Assembly: GCA_016125075.1 (NCBI GenBank)
Contig: WGMO01000013.1
Coordinates: 124,001-188,000, forward strand
Direction of reading: 5' to 3'
Origin: Terrimonas sp.
GTDB taxonomy: Bacteria; Bacteroidota; Bacteroidia; Chitinophagales; Chitinophagaceae
DNA: 64,000 bases
The notes under the pieces were generated by a model. It saw only the letters and a list, made by a program, of their open reading frames with translations, was not told where the DNA came from and did no database searches. Every line of letters begins with the position of its first letter. Positions within the stretch are counted from its first letter, which is position 1. Position numbers and translations under genes: made by a program. Positions 35,156 to 44,533 of the stretch are shown in pieces.

Positions 35156-35827
35156 ATGAGCACCAGAACGGCCGCAATTGGGAAATTTACCTATAAAAAG
35201 CTACTCCGGTATTTTTTACAGGGGGTGCTGATCATGGCGCCGATTGCCATTTCCATCTGGGCTATGGTGGCTTTATTTAATTTCCTAGACGAACTCCTGC
35301 CCCAAATATTGGGTACCACCCGGCAAATTGCCATTGATACCAATGGCGACGGGGTGCTGGAGATCAAAACGGTGAAGGGCCTGCCCAAGGGGATCGGGTT
35401 CGGGATCGTGGTGATCCTGATCATCATTATCGGTTATATATCCTCGTTCTTCGTGGTGGGACGTTTTGTTGATTTTTTTGAAAGCCTGCTGGAAAGGACC
35501 CCTGGTATCAAGTTTATCTATACCTCGGTGAAGGATTTTTTTGAGGCTTTTGCCGGCGATAAGAAAAAATTCGACAAGCCTATCCTGGTCAATGTTTTTG
35601 GGGAAGAGGTCTGGATGATCGGGTTCCTGACCAATGAAGACATGCACCAGTTTGAATTGGGTGCTGAATATGTTACGGCCTATGTGCCACAGGGTTATAA
35701 TATTGCAGGCCAGGTGTATGTGGTGAAACGGGAAAGGATCAAAATGCTAAAAGATGTTGGCGCCTCCGATGCCATGAAATTTGCGGTGACCGGTGGCGTG
35801 ATAACGATTGACGACGATAAAAAATAA
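35156..35827 (+). CDS. DUF502 family membrane protein
   Basis: 223 residues with two hydrophobic segments (about 20-45 and 80-105). DUF502 traits: KKLLRYFLQGVLIMAPIAISIW, GIVVILIIIIGYISSFFVVGRF, ERTPGIKFIYTSVKDFFEAF and AYVPQGYNIAGQVYVV. The function is unknown; plant and bacterial homologues are membrane proteins. A TATCTTTA box at 35131-35138 may be its -7 element. It is divergent from the efflux operon, and the next gene starts 19 bases after its stop. Confidence 0.88.
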   Translation: MSTRTAAIGKFTYKKLLRYFLQGVLIMAPIAISIWAMVALFNFLDELLPQILGTTRQIAIDTNGDGVLEIKTVKGLPKGIGFGIVVILIIIIGYISSFFVVGRFVDFFESLLERTPGIKFIYTSVKDFFEAFAGDKKKFDKPILVNVFGEEVWMIGFLTNEDMHQFELGAEYVTAYVPQGYNIAGQVYVVKRERIKMLKDVGASDAMKFAVTGGVITIDDDKK

Positions 35828-35846
35828 CCAGACCATTTCTTTTCTT

Positions 35847-36812
35847 ATGAAACGCCTTATCCTGCTATTGCCCATGGCCTTTCTCGCCATGGATGCCTCC
35901 TGCTGGGGGTTCTTTGCCCATAAAAAGATCAACAGCCATGCTGTTTTCCTCCTGCCCCCCGAAATGATCGCTTTTTATAAGGCCAATATCGATTACCTGG
36001 CCGAACATGCTGTTGACCCCGACAAGCGAAGGTATGCGGTGGCAGAAGAAGGACCCCGTCATTATATTGACCTCGACCATTATGGCGCTTATCCCTTTGA
36101 CGCTTTACCAAGGTCCTGGAAGGAAGCTGTCGTTAAATATTCTGATGACAGTTTACAGGAACACGGCATCGTACCCTGGTGGATCGAGACCATGATGTAC
36201 CGGCTGACAAAGGCCTTTCAGCAAAAAGAAACAGCAAAGATCCTCAAACTCTCCGCTGAACTGGGCCATTATATTGCTGATGCGCATGTACCCCTGCATA
36301 CCAGCAGCAACCATAACGGGCAGAAGACCGGCCAGTTGGGTATCCATGGATTTTGGGAAAGCAGGATCCCGGAATTGCTGGCCGATAAGGAATGGGATTT
36401 CTTTATCGGAAGGGCCGTATATCTCAATGACCCGGCTGCCTTTATCTGGTCGAGGGTGCTGGAAAGCGCCGCAGCAGCCGATACCGTTCTTCGGTATGAA
36501 GCGGAACTAACCCTCCACTTTGCCATTGACCAGAAATATGCTTTTGAAAACCGGAACGGAACAACCATTCGTCAGTACTCTTCCGCTTTTGCCAGGGCCT
36601 ATAATACGATGTTGCAGGGCATGGTGGAGCGAAGGATGCGGCAATCCATTTTTGCAATTGCTTCCTGCTGGTATACGGCCTGGGTCAATGCAGGGCAGCC
36701 CGACCTGAAAGGACTGAACCGTGAAACGGTTTCGAAAGAAGACCAGGAAGAATTTGACCAGTTGAATGCTGCCTGGCGTAGCGGAAACATCAAAGGAAGG
36801 ATTCATGAATAA
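35847..36812 (+). CDS. Zinc-dependent phospholipase C-like / S1-P1 nuclease-fold protein, exported
   Basis: 321 residues from ATG 35847. The signal peptide MKRLILLLPMAFLAMDASC should be cut just before WGFFAHKKIN. That would leave an N-terminal Trp, whose amino group is a zinc ligand in the phospholipase C and P1 nuclease fold. Further likely ligands are HYIDLDHYG, ELGHYIADAHVPLHT (HxxxD motif) and HGFWESRIPE (HxxxE motif). These match the trinuclear zinc-site pattern. Whether the substrate is a lipid or a nucleic acid cannot be decided here. The upstream DUF502 gene probably shares its transcript. Confidence 0.85.
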   Translation: MKRLILLLPMAFLAMDASCWGFFAHKKINSHAVFLLPPEMIAFYKANIDYLAEHAVDPDKRRYAVAEEGPRHYIDLDHYGAYPFDALPRSWKEAVVKYSDDSLQEHGIVPWWIETMMYRLTKAFQQKETAKILKLSAELGHYIADAHVPLHTSSNHNGQKTGQLGIHGFWESRIPELLADKEWDFFIGRAVYLNDPAAFIWSRVLESAAAADTVLRYEAELTLHFAIDQKYAFENRNGTTIRQYSSAFARAYNTMLQGMVERRMRQSIFAIASCWYTAWVNAGQPDLKGLNRETVSKEDQEEFDQLNAAWRSGNIKGRIHE

Positions 36813-36841
36813 AACGCCGGGAGCCACCCGTTATTATTTGT

Positions 36842-36849
36842 TACATTTG
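36842..36849 (+). promoter_or_regulatory. -7 box of the serC operon
   Basis: TACATTTG is a perfect TAnnTTTG match 47 bases before the serC ATG (36897). A -33 TTG is not obvious. Confidence 0.5.
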
Positions 36850-36896
36850 CACCCTCAATTCAAATTTGAATTCTTTACATGAATGTCCTGAAATCA

Positions 36897-37964
36897 ATGG
36901 TACATAATTTTAATTCTGGCCCCAGCATTTTACCAAAAACGGTTTTTGAGCAGGCCAGCCAGGCTATTCTTGATTTTAACCATACCGGTCTATCGATCCT
37001 GGAGATCGGTCACCGCACCAAACTGTTCCAGGAAGTGATGGATGAGGCGATTGCCCTGGTAAAGGAACTGATGCAACTGGATGCAGATCATGAAGTGTTA
37101 TTTCTTCATGGAGGAGCCTCCACCCAGTTTTTCCAGGTACCCATGAACCTGCTGGATGAAAAGGAAACAGCCGCCTATCTTGATTGCGGTACCTGGGGTA
37201 CAAAAGCCATCAGGGAAGCCAGGATCTTTGGAAATGTCAATGTTGTAGCCAGTTCTGCCGATAAGGATTATACCTATATCCCCAAGGGCTATAAGATCCC
37301 TAACAACTCAAAGTATTTTCATTATACCACCAATAACACCATCGAAGGCACCCAGATGCACAGCATCCCGGACAGCAGCGTTCCGCTGGTAGCGGATATG
37401 AGCAGTGATATCCTGAGCCGTTCCATGGACTTCAACCGCTTTGCCCTGATCTATGCCGGGGCGCAAAAAAATATCGGTGCAGCGGGGGTGAACCTGGTGA
37501 TCGTCAATAAGCAGGTACTCGGTACCGTTAGCCGGAAGCTGCCCACGATGATGGATTACCGGAACCATATCGCCAATGGCTCCATGCTCAATACCCCACC
37601 TGTTTTTGCAGTATATGTCTGCCTGCTGACCCTGCGCTGGCTCAAAGCGAATGGCGGAATAGCCGCGATGGAAGAAACCAACCAGGCCAAGGCACGGCTT
37701 CTCTATGATACCCTGGATGCGTTACCTCTGTTTACACCCAAGGTGGCCCGCGAAGACAGGAGCCTGATGAACGTGGTCTGGATCATGGAGGATGAGCAGT
37801 TGGAAAAAGCATTTCTCGATACCTGCAGGGAAAATGGCATGGTCGGTGTAAAAGGGCACAGGTCTGTAGGGGGTTTCAGAGCCTCCCTGTATAATGCACT
37901 CCCCATGGAAAGCGTGATCGTCCTTACCGACCTGATGAAGGATTTCAGTCAGCAGCATTCATAA
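36897..37964 (+). CDS. serC: Phosphoserine aminotransferase
   Basis: 355 residues from ATG 36897 (MVHNFNSGPSILPKTVFEQ), the standard length; an ATG six codons upstream is possible. PLP-dependent class V aminotransferase that makes phosphoserine from phosphohydroxypyruvate and glutamate. Family features: NFNSGPSILP, LEIGHRTKLFQEVM, LFLHGGASTQFFQVPMNLL, CGTWGTKAIREA, VADMSSDILSRSMDF and YAGAQKNIGAAGVNLVI, with the PLP lysine in GAQKN. The C-terminal GVKGHRSVGGFRASLYNALP is typical. The DUF1015 gene follows after 26 bases, a frequent serine-pathway neighbour in Bacteroidota. Confidence 0.96.
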   Translation: MVHNFNSGPSILPKTVFEQASQAILDFNHTGLSILEIGHRTKLFQEVMDEAIALVKELMQLDADHEVLFLHGGASTQFFQVPMNLLDEKETAAYLDCGTWGTKAIREARIFGNVNVVASSADKDYTYIPKGYKIPNNSKYFHYTTNNTIEGTQMHSIPDSSVPLVADMSSDILSRSMDFNRFALIYAGAQKNIGAAGVNLVIVNKQVLGTVSRKLPTMMDYRNHIANGSMLNTPPVFAVYVCLLTLRWLKANGGIAAMEETNQAKARLLYDTLDALPLFTPKVAREDRSLMNVVWIMEDEQLEKAFLDTCRENGMVGVKGHRSVGGFRASLYNALPMESVIVLTDLMKDFSQQHS

Positions 37965-37990
37965 ATTATTCAATCGGCATTATTATTATC

Positions 37991-39211
37991 ATGGCAATTA
38001 TCAAACCTTTCAAAGCTTTACGACCCAAACCGGAATGGGCAGCCACCGTGGCATCAAGACCCTATGATGTATTGAATTCGGAAGAAGCCGCCCGCGAAGC
38101 TGCGGGGAACCCCCACTCTTTCCTGCATGTCACCAAATCCGAGATCGATCTTCCCGGCATCGCCGACACCCACAGTGATGCGGTGTATGAGAAAGCCAAA
38201 GAGAACCTATTACATTTTATCAGCGAAGGAGTGCTGGAACAAGAAGAAAAAGACTGTTACTATATCTACCAGTTGATCATGGATGGCCGTTCCCAAACAG
38301 GACTGGTCTGTGTATCCTCCGTGGAAGACTATTTTAATGATGTAATCAAAAAGCACGAGTTCACCCGCCCAGAAAAAGAAAAAGACCGTATCGATCATAT
38401 GCGCACAATCCGCGCACAGACCGGCAATGTATTCCTGGCTTACCGGGATGTAACAGAAGTCAATGCTCTGGTCAACGGGTGGAAGGCCACGCGCAAACCT
38501 ATTTATGATTTCAAAGCCGATGATGGTATCCAGCATACGGTATGGTGTATCGATAATGATACCGTAACCGGTTCCATCACGCAACTCTTCCGTACCCTGG
38601 TGCCCGCCACCTATATTGCCGACGGTCATCACCGATGCGCTTCCGCTGCCAAAGTGAGTAAGGAATTCCCAGACAGCGAAAATGCCCGGTATTTTCTCAC
38701 CACCATCTTTCCCGAAAGCGAACTCGCTATCCTCGATTATAACCGCGTGGTGAAAGACCTGAATGGTTATAGCCCGGAAGAATTTATCAGCGCCCTGCAG
38801 GATGATTTCATGATCACCCAGAGCCCCGAGCCGGTCAAACCCATACAGCTGCATGAATTTGGCATGTACCTCAACAAACAATGGTATATCCTCACCGCAA
38901 GAGCTGGCAGTTTTACCGAAGACCCTGTTGAAGTGCTGGATGTATCGATCCTTTCGCAGAACGCACTCAATAAATTACTTGATATCAAAGACCAGCGTAC
39001 CGACAAGCGGATCGATTTTGTAGGCGGCATCCGCGGGTTGAAAGAACTGGAAAGAAGGGTTGACAGTGGTGAGATGAAAGTGGCTTTCAGCCTCTACCCC
39101 GTTACCCTGGCACAGTTGTTTGCCATTGCTGATACCGGGAATGTGATGCCCCCGAAAAGCACCTGGTTTGAACCCAAACTGAGAGACGGTTTGCTGACAC
39201 ATCTAATTTAA
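37991..39211 (+). CDS. DUF1015 family protein
   Basis: 406 residues. DUF1015 hallmarks: IIKPFKALRPKPEWAATVASRPYDVLNS at the start, NPHSFLHVTKSEIDLP, TRPEKEKDRIDHMRTIRAQTGNVFLAY, YIADGHHRCASAAKVS and the closing TWFEPKLRDGLLTHL. The family contains phosphotransferases acting on free serine in some archaea (SerK-like). That function cannot be claimed here, but the position behind serC suggests a role linked to serine metabolism. It is cytoplasmic, with no signal peptide. Confidence 0.9.
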   Translation: MAIIKPFKALRPKPEWAATVASRPYDVLNSEEAAREAAGNPHSFLHVTKSEIDLPGIADTHSDAVYEKAKENLLHFISEGVLEQEEKDCYYIYQLIMDGRSQTGLVCVSSVEDYFNDVIKKHEFTRPEKEKDRIDHMRTIRAQTGNVFLAYRDVTEVNALVNGWKATRKPIYDFKADDGIQHTVWCIDNDTVTGSITQLFRTLVPATYIADGHHRCASAAKVSKEFPDSENARYFLTTIFPESELAILDYNRVVKDLNGYSPEEFISALQDDFMITQSPEPVKPIQLHEFGMYLNKQWYILTARAGSFTEDPVEVLDVSILSQNALNKLLDIKDQRTDKRIDFVGGIRGLKELERRVDSGEMKVAFSLYPVTLAQLFAIADTGNVMPPKSTWFEPKLRDGLLTHLI

Positions 39212-39308
39212 TTAACTCTTAAATTATTCGTAATCTTGCAACCGGCACGTTTTTAATAACGTCTCTTCTTTTTCTTTGCCTTTGTATTGGCAAAACAAAT
39301 TTATCTCC

Positions 39309-40316
39309 ATGAAAATACGCTCCCTGTTTTTCCTGTTCACTGTTCTCAGCAGCTCCGTTTTTGGTCAGCCCACCAACTACCTGGAGACCGCCAGGAATTT
39401 CATGCGCAGCAGTGATTTTGACAATGCCATCGTGGTGCTGAACCGGGGATTACAGCAGGACAAGAATAATCTCGAACTGCAAAAGGAACTGATTCAATGT
39501 TACTATTACAAAAGGGATTATACAAAGGCCGTTGAAGGGGTGAAAACCATCATCGACCGGGACGATGCCGATGTGATCAGTTTCCAGATCGCAGGCAACG
39601 TGTACAAAGCGCTTGAAGATCCTAAAGAATGTGAGCGGATCTATAAGAAAGGCCTGAAGAAATTCCCCAAAAGCGGCCCCCTCTACAGTGAATATGGTGA
39701 ACTACTCTGGGAGAAAAAAGATTATTCCGCCATCGGCCAGTGGGAAAAAGGGATTGAAACCGACCCGGGTTACAGCGGTAACTATTATAACGCCGCCCTT
39801 TATTATTTCTATACCCGGGATAAGGTATGGAGTCTTATTTACGGCGAAATCTTTGTGAACATGGAAAGCCTGTCGAAAAGAGGCGCCACCATGAAGGAAT
39901 TATTGCTGAAAGGATACAAGGAAAAATTATTCGCGGAAGCCGACCTGATGAAAGGGGAAGAAAAGAACAAGAGTGAATTCGCCAAAGCCTTTCTTATGGT
40001 GATGGGTAAACAGGCTTCTGTTTTATCAAAAGGGATCTCTGTCGAAACCCTGACCATGGTGCGCACCCGTTTCATCCTGGACTGGTTTGAAAATTATGCT
40101 ACGAAATTTCCCTTTCGTTTGTTTGATTACCACCAGCAATTGCTGAGGGATGGTATGTTTGACGCCTATAACCAATGGTTGTTTGGCACCGTGGAAGACC
40201 TGGCCGCCTACGACAACTGGACCAAGACCCATGTCACCGAATATGAAAAGTTCAGCAAATGGCAGCAATCAAGCATCTTTAAAATACCCCCCGGCCAATA
40301 TTACCAGGTACGATGA
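39309..40316 (+). CDS. Exported TPR protein
   Basis: 335 residues from ATG 39309. Signal peptide MKIRSLFFLFTVLSSSVFGQ. Tetratricopeptide-like helix pairs follow: YLETARNFMRSSDFDNAIVVLNRGL, ELQKELIQCYYYKRDYTKAVEGV, ISFQIAGNVYKALEDPKECERIYKKGL and PLYSEYGELLWEKKDYSAIGQW. The C-terminal half is not repetitive. TPR proteins usually scaffold protein complexes; no partner is evident. It is followed by a terminator at 40341. Confidence 0.82.
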   Translation: MKIRSLFFLFTVLSSSVFGQPTNYLETARNFMRSSDFDNAIVVLNRGLQQDKNNLELQKELIQCYYYKRDYTKAVEGVKTIIDRDDADVISFQIAGNVYKALEDPKECERIYKKGLKKFPKSGPLYSEYGELLWEKKDYSAIGQWEKGIETDPGYSGNYYNAALYYFYTRDKVWSLIYGEIFVNMESLSKRGATMKELLLKGYKEKLFAEADLMKGEEKNKSEFAKAFLMVMGKQASVLSKGISVETLTMVRTRFILDWFENYATKFPFRLFDYHQQLLRDGMFDAYNQWLFGTVEDLAAYDNWTKTHVTEYEKFSKWQQSSIFKIPPGQYYQVR

Positions 40317-40340
40317 TCCATCACTGATTTTTTATCGCTT

Positions 40341-40368
40341 CCCTGCCTGAGCAGGGTTTTTCTTTTTT
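40341..40368 (+). terminator. Terminator after the TPR gene
   Basis: A 6-bp CCCTGC / GCAGGG hairpin with a four-base loop precedes a T-rich tract, 25 bases after the stop. Confidence 0.85.
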
Positions 40369-40421
40369 AGCCTTATTTTCTATAAATTGTCAGTTTAAAG
40401 CCTGATAAATCTGCGATTGCC

Positions 40422-42203
40422 ATGACCCAACCCACACGCTTATTTGACTGCATTGCCTTACAACTGGAAAGAGGCGGCCTGGAGGATATGCTGGCTGCCA
40501 AGGAAAGAGGGCAGTGGAAAAAATACAGCTCCGCGGCCGTAAAAGAAATTGTCGACCATTTGAGTGCCGGGCTCCTGAGCCTGGGAGCAGGGCCCGCTGA
40601 TATGTCGATCGAAGGCAGGGACAAGATCGCCGTGATCTCGAAAAACAGGCCTGAATGGATCATGCTGGACCTGGCGGTGCAACAGATCGGCGCCGTGCTG
40701 GTACCCGTTTACCCAACCATCGGGGTCAATGACCTGGAATTTATTTTTAATGACGCTAAAGTGAAATTAGTTTTTGTAAACGATGAGGAATCCTTTCTCA
40801 AAGTGCACAGCATCCAGGGCCGTGTACCCAGTCTGCAGAAGATATTCACTTTTGAACATGTGCCCAATGCCGAACACTGGAAAACAGTGAACGGGCTCTC
40901 CAGCCCGGAAGGGATCGGCCAGGTAAGGGCCATCGCCGAAAAAATACAATACAAGGATCTCGCTACGCTGATCTATACCTCGGGAACCACCGGTACTCCC
41001 AAGGGCGTGATGCTTTCACATGAAAATATCCTGAGCAATGTGATGGCCAGCACACCCTGTTTCCCTCCGGGGGAACATCTCCGTTCGCTGAGTTTCCTGC
41101 CCCTCAACCATATTTTTGAAAGGATGGTCTCCTATCTCTACCTGTTTCGCGGCACATCCATTTACTATGCCGAGAGCCTGGATACGATTGGACCCAACCT
41201 GCTGGAGGTAAAACCCCATATGTTCACCACCGTGCCCCGTTTACTGGAAAAAGTGTATGACAAGATCATGCAGAAGGGCAACGAACTGACCGGTATCAAG
41301 CGGAAATTATTTTTCTGGGCCCATGAACTGGCCGAGAGATTTGAGATCAACACCCAACAGGGAGCCTGGTATGATTTTCAACTGGCCCTGGCCAATAAAC
41401 TTGTTTTCAGCAAATGGCGCGAAGGGCTCGGCAATGAGATCAAATGTATCGTAACTGGCGGGGCAGCCTGCCAGGTAAGACTGATCAGGATCTTTACCGC
41501 CGCTCAGATCAGGATCATGGAAGGGTACGGTCTCACCGAAACCTCCCCGGTCATCGCCGTCAACCGTTTTGAAGAATCCAACCGCAAATTCGGGACCGTT
41601 GGCCCGCTGATTGAAGGGGTGGAGGTCAAGATTGCCGAGGATGGGGAGATCCTTTGCAAAGGACCCAATGTGATGATGGGTTATTACAAGCGGCCCGACC
41701 TCACCGACGAAGTGATTCACGATGGCTGGTTCAGCACGGGAGATATCGGGATGATGGTCGATAATAAATTTCTCAAGATCACCGACCGGAAAAAAGAACT
41801 GTTCAAGACCAGTGGGGGTAAATATGTAGCGCCCCTGCCCATCGAGAACCGGCTGAAAGAATCCCTTTTTATCGAACAGGTGCTGGTGGTGGGACCCGAA
41901 AGAAAATTTGTCGGTGCCCTGATCGTGCCCTCTTTTCCCAATGTGGAGGACTGGTGCCGGAAAAACAGCATTCCCTTTACCAATAAGGAAGAAATGATCC
42001 GGCATCCAAAGGTCATTGACCTGTTCAAGGACCTGGTGGAAAGCTTTAATAAATATTTCAACCATGTGGAGCAGGTCAAGAAATTCGAGCTCTTACCCAA
42101 TGAATGGAGTGTCGATACAGGAGAGATGACGCCCAAGTTATCCCTTAAGCGAAAAGTGATCATGGAAAAATACCGCGATGCGATAGAAAGGATCTATGCC
42201 TAG
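40422..42203 (+). CDS. Long-chain fatty acid-CoA ligase (AMP-binding enzyme)
   Basis: 593 residues. ANL-superfamily enzyme that adenylates a fatty acid and transfers it to CoA. Phosphate-binding motif YTSGTTGTPKGVMLSHEN lies at about 185-202. GYGLTETSPVIAVNRF is motif A5. Motif A7/A8 region WFSTGDIGMM and LKITDRKKELFKTSGGKYV is intact, with the hinge at DRKKEL. The length and the FPPGEHLRSLSFLPLNHIFERM segment resemble FAA1-type long-chain ligases. It is convergent with a response-regulator gene and overlaps it by four bases at the 3' ends. Confidence 0.94.
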   Translation: MTQPTRLFDCIALQLERGGLEDMLAAKERGQWKKYSSAAVKEIVDHLSAGLLSLGAGPADMSIEGRDKIAVISKNRPEWIMLDLAVQQIGAVLVPVYPTIGVNDLEFIFNDAKVKLVFVNDEESFLKVHSIQGRVPSLQKIFTFEHVPNAEHWKTVNGLSSPEGIGQVRAIAEKIQYKDLATLIYTSGTTGTPKGVMLSHENILSNVMASTPCFPPGEHLRSLSFLPLNHIFERMVSYLYLFRGTSIYYAESLDTIGPNLLEVKPHMFTTVPRLLEKVYDKIMQKGNELTGIKRKLFFWAHELAERFEINTQQGAWYDFQLALANKLVFSKWREGLGNEIKCIVTGGAACQVRLIRIFTAAQIRIMEGYGLTETSPVIAVNRFEESNRKFGTVGPLIEGVEVKIAEDGEILCKGPNVMMGYYKRPDLTDEVIHDGWFSTGDIGMMVDNKFLKITDRKKELFKTSGGKYVAPLPIENRLKESLFIEQVLVVGPERKFVGALIVPSFPNVEDWCRKNSIPFTNKEEMIRHPKVIDLFKDLVESFNKYFNHVEQVKKFELLPNEWSVDTGEMTPKLSLKRKVIMEKYRDAIERIYA

Positions 42204-42835
42204 TACCCCGACTGCGAAGCAAGATTCACCAGCTCGGCCGTATTGCGGAGGTTGAGTTTTTTCAGGATATTATAGCGGTGTACCTCAACCGTTTTGGTGG
42301 TGATCTGTAAGTTTTCAGCAATTTCTTTTGAAGACAGACCCTTTTTGATCAGGACCACGATCTCCAGTTCCCGGTCGGAGAGCTTGTTGAGGGAAGGCTC
42401 GTTGCTCGTGTTCAGCAATTGTTCGGCCAGCAGGTTACGGATATCCTCGCAAACATATTTATGCCCCTCCATCACTTCGGTGATGGCGCGGATCATTTCT
42501 TCCTTGGAGGATTGTTTGGTCACATAGCCGGAAGCCCCCTGTTTCATCATTTTCTTAGCGATGGCGGGCTGGGAGAACATGGTGATCGCAATGATTTTGG
42601 TGGCCGGCACCCTTTCCTGGATCTGGCGGGTGGTTTCAAATCCGTCGATGGGGGTCATATTGATATCCATCAGCACCACGTCCGGTTCCAGGTCGCCGGC
42701 AAACTGGATCGCTTCGTAGGGATTGCCTGTATCGGCCACCACCTGGAAGCGGGTATCGGCGTTCAGCAGGAAGGACCAGGTATCCCGTATGAGTTTATGG
42801 TCGTCGGCAATAAGGATAGAGACAGGCTCTTTCAT
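42200..42835 (-). CDS. NarL/FixJ-type response regulator
   Basis: 211 residues. An N-terminal receiver domain (ILIADDHKLIRDTW with the acidic pair; phospho-acceptor Asp in PDVVLMDINMTP; Thr in IAITMFSQPA; Lys in GYVTKQSSKEEM) is followed by a LuxR-type helix-turn-helix (LSDRELEIVVLIKKGLSSKEIAENLQITTKTVEVHRYNILKKL). No histidine kinase gene is nearby, so the partner is unknown. The 405-base region upstream separates it from the divergently read sulfide oxidoreductase gene. Confidence 0.95.
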   Translation of the reverse strand: MKEPVSILIADDHKLIRDTWSFLLNADTRFQVVADTGNPYEAIQFAGDLEPDVVLMDINMTPIDGFETTRQIQERVPATKIIAITMFSQPAIAKKMMKQGASGYVTKQSSKEEMIRAITEVMEGHKYVCEDIRNLLAEQLLNTSNEPSLNKLSDRELEIVVLIKKGLSSKEIAENLQITTKTVEVHRYNILKKLNLRNTAELVNLASQSGY

Positions 42836-43085
42836 GGTCTGTAATGTTTAGGTTTCGTTTCAATGATGTGCTGTGTTACCAGGAAAATATTATGAAAGGC
42901 GCTTCCTGTAACAAAGCTCAAATGATTCCCGGATACCGGGCATACAAATCAATAGCAATTAACCTTTCAACGGCAGGCGCAAATATTTATTTCGCAGGAT
43001 TGGGTCTTACTACCTGTAGTTATAAATTTTTGTTCTGAGTTTCCATTTTAAAGTTAGGACTAAAAAGGCGAATTATTTTTTTTGG

Positions 43086-43099
43086 GTGACAATTATCAC
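43086..43099. promoter_or_regulatory. Crp/Fnr-like dyad upstream of the sulfide oxidation genes
   Basis: GTGACAATTATCAC has the GTGA-N6-TCAC layout of Crp/Fnr-family sites. It lies 142 bases before the flavoprotein start. The regulator is not in the window. Confidence 0.5.
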
Positions 43100-43130
43100 T
43101 TAAGCCTGAATATTTTAGGCCATTGGACCC

Positions 43131-43144
43131 TTATCATATGATAA
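43131..43144. promoter_or_regulatory. Perfect 14-bp palindrome upstream of the sulfide oxidation genes
   Basis: TTATCATATGATAA is self-complementary and lies 45 bases after the centre of the GTGA-N6-TCAC dyad and 97 bases before the ATG. It may be a second binding site. The rest of 42836-43240 shows no gene or RNA that I recognise. Confidence 0.4.
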
Positions 43145-43240
43145 CCCCCGTTTCTTCTACCAACCTCATCAAATATGATGACGTTAATCAGAACCCGGCA
43201 CCCCTGTTCTGAATACCTTTACCCTGTAAAACTTAAAAAG

Positions 43241-44506
43241 ATGAAAACACATTACCAGGTACTGATCATCGGCGGTGGCACGGGTGGCATCATGACCGCC
43301 GCACAGTTAAAAAGAAAAGACAAAAACCTTTCTGTGGCCATCATCGAACCGGGGCAATACCACTGGTATCAGCCGGCCTGGACCCTGGTGGGCGCCGGAA
43401 CCTTTAATTTCCGGAAGACCCGGAGGGACGAAAGCAAGATGATCCCCAGGGGTGTTGACTGGATCCGGGATAAAGCCACTGTTTTCACGCCCGGTGAAAA
43501 CAAAGTGAGCACCGAAAAAAGCGGGGATATCAGTTATGATTACCTGGTGGTGAGTGCAGGTATCAAGATGGATATCGATGCCATGCCCGGGTTGCGGGAA
43601 GCCTTGCAGACCGACAGTGTATGCAGTAATTACCTGGACCCTGAAAAAACGTTTAGGATCCTTAAAAATTTCAAAGGCGGTAATGCCGTTTTTACCCAAC
43701 CGGCCACGCCCATCCGTTGCGGAGGCGCACCGATGAAGATCATGTATCTCGCCGAAAGTTATTTCCGCAAGCATAATATCCGCGAAAAAACCAATGTGCT
43801 CTATGCCACACCGGGTACAGTTATTTTCGGTACAAAAGAATTTGCCGAGACCCTGACCCGAATCGTGCAAAAAAGAAATATCAATTTCAAACCCTTTTAT
43901 AAACCCGTCAGCATTGACCCGGTAAAAAAAGAAGTAACCTTCCAGTACACCAAACCCGGTATTGTGCGGGATGAAAAAAGCCTGGATACCGTGATCGATG
44001 AAAAACTGGTGGGCGACAACCTGCTCACCGTGCATTATGATATGCTGCACCTGGCACCGCCCCAATCAGCCCCCGATTTTATCAAGTCCTCTCCATTTGC
44101 CTATGCCGAGGGACCCAATAAGGGCTGGATGGAAGTGGATACCCATAGCTTACAGCACCCGGTATATAAAAATGTGTTCGGTATTGGCGATTCAGTAGCC
44201 CTGCCGACAGCCAAGACCGGTGCGGCTATTCGCAAACAGGCACCTGTGGTGGTGGATAATATCATCCACCTGATGAAGCAGCTGCCTTTCAGCGAAAAAC
44301 AATATGAAGGTTATTCTTCCTGCCCGATCGTGACCGATTATGGCAAGATGCTGCTGGCAGAATTCAAATATGGAAATGTTAGGGACAGTGATCCCTTTCT
44401 TAAAAGGTTTGTCGATACGACAAAAGACCAGTGGAGCATGTGGATCCTCAAGAAATATGGTCTTCCCTGGCTGTACTGGAACATGATGATGAAAGGAAGA
44501 ATGTAA
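43241..44506 (+). CDS. Sulfide:quinone oxidoreductase-like FAD flavoprotein
   Basis: 421 residues from ATG 43241. Two-dinucleotide-binding-domain flavoprotein with GGGTGGIMTAAQL at about 10-22 (FAD) and ATG-like NVFGIGDSVALPTAKTGAAIRKQAP (FAD binding near the C-terminus). Redox Cys candidates are in TPIRCGGAP (about 158) and SSCPIV (about 360), positions used by SQR for disulfide/persulfide chemistry. PGQYHWYQPAWTLVGAGTF is the SQR N-terminal pattern. The hydrophobic C-terminal tail (WILKKYGLPWLYWNMMMKG) would allow membrane association. It is followed closely by two YeeE/YedE genes, supporting sulfide or persulfide oxidation and sulfur handling. Confidence 0.87.
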   Translation: MKTHYQVLIIGGGTGGIMTAAQLKRKDKNLSVAIIEPGQYHWYQPAWTLVGAGTFNFRKTRRDESKMIPRGVDWIRDKATVFTPGENKVSTEKSGDISYDYLVVSAGIKMDIDAMPGLREALQTDSVCSNYLDPEKTFRILKNFKGGNAVFTQPATPIRCGGAPMKIMYLAESYFRKHNIREKTNVLYATPGTVIFGTKEFAETLTRIVQKRNINFKPFYKPVSIDPVKKEVTFQYTKPGIVRDEKSLDTVIDEKLVGDNLLTVHYDMLHLAPPQSAPDFIKSSPFAYAEGPNKGWMEVDTHSLQHPVYKNVFGIGDSVALPTAKTGAAIRKQAPVVVDNIIHLMKQLPFSEKQYEGYSSCPIVTDYGKMLLAEFKYGNVRDSDPFLKRFVDTTKDQWSMWILKKYGLPWLYWNMMMKGRM

Positions 44507-44533
44507 ATTTGACAGGAACAAATTCAAACTTGT

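Noticed and set aside
42844-43038. 64-codon frame upstream of the sulfide module.
   Set aside because: No promoter, no family features and codon use unlike the neighbours.
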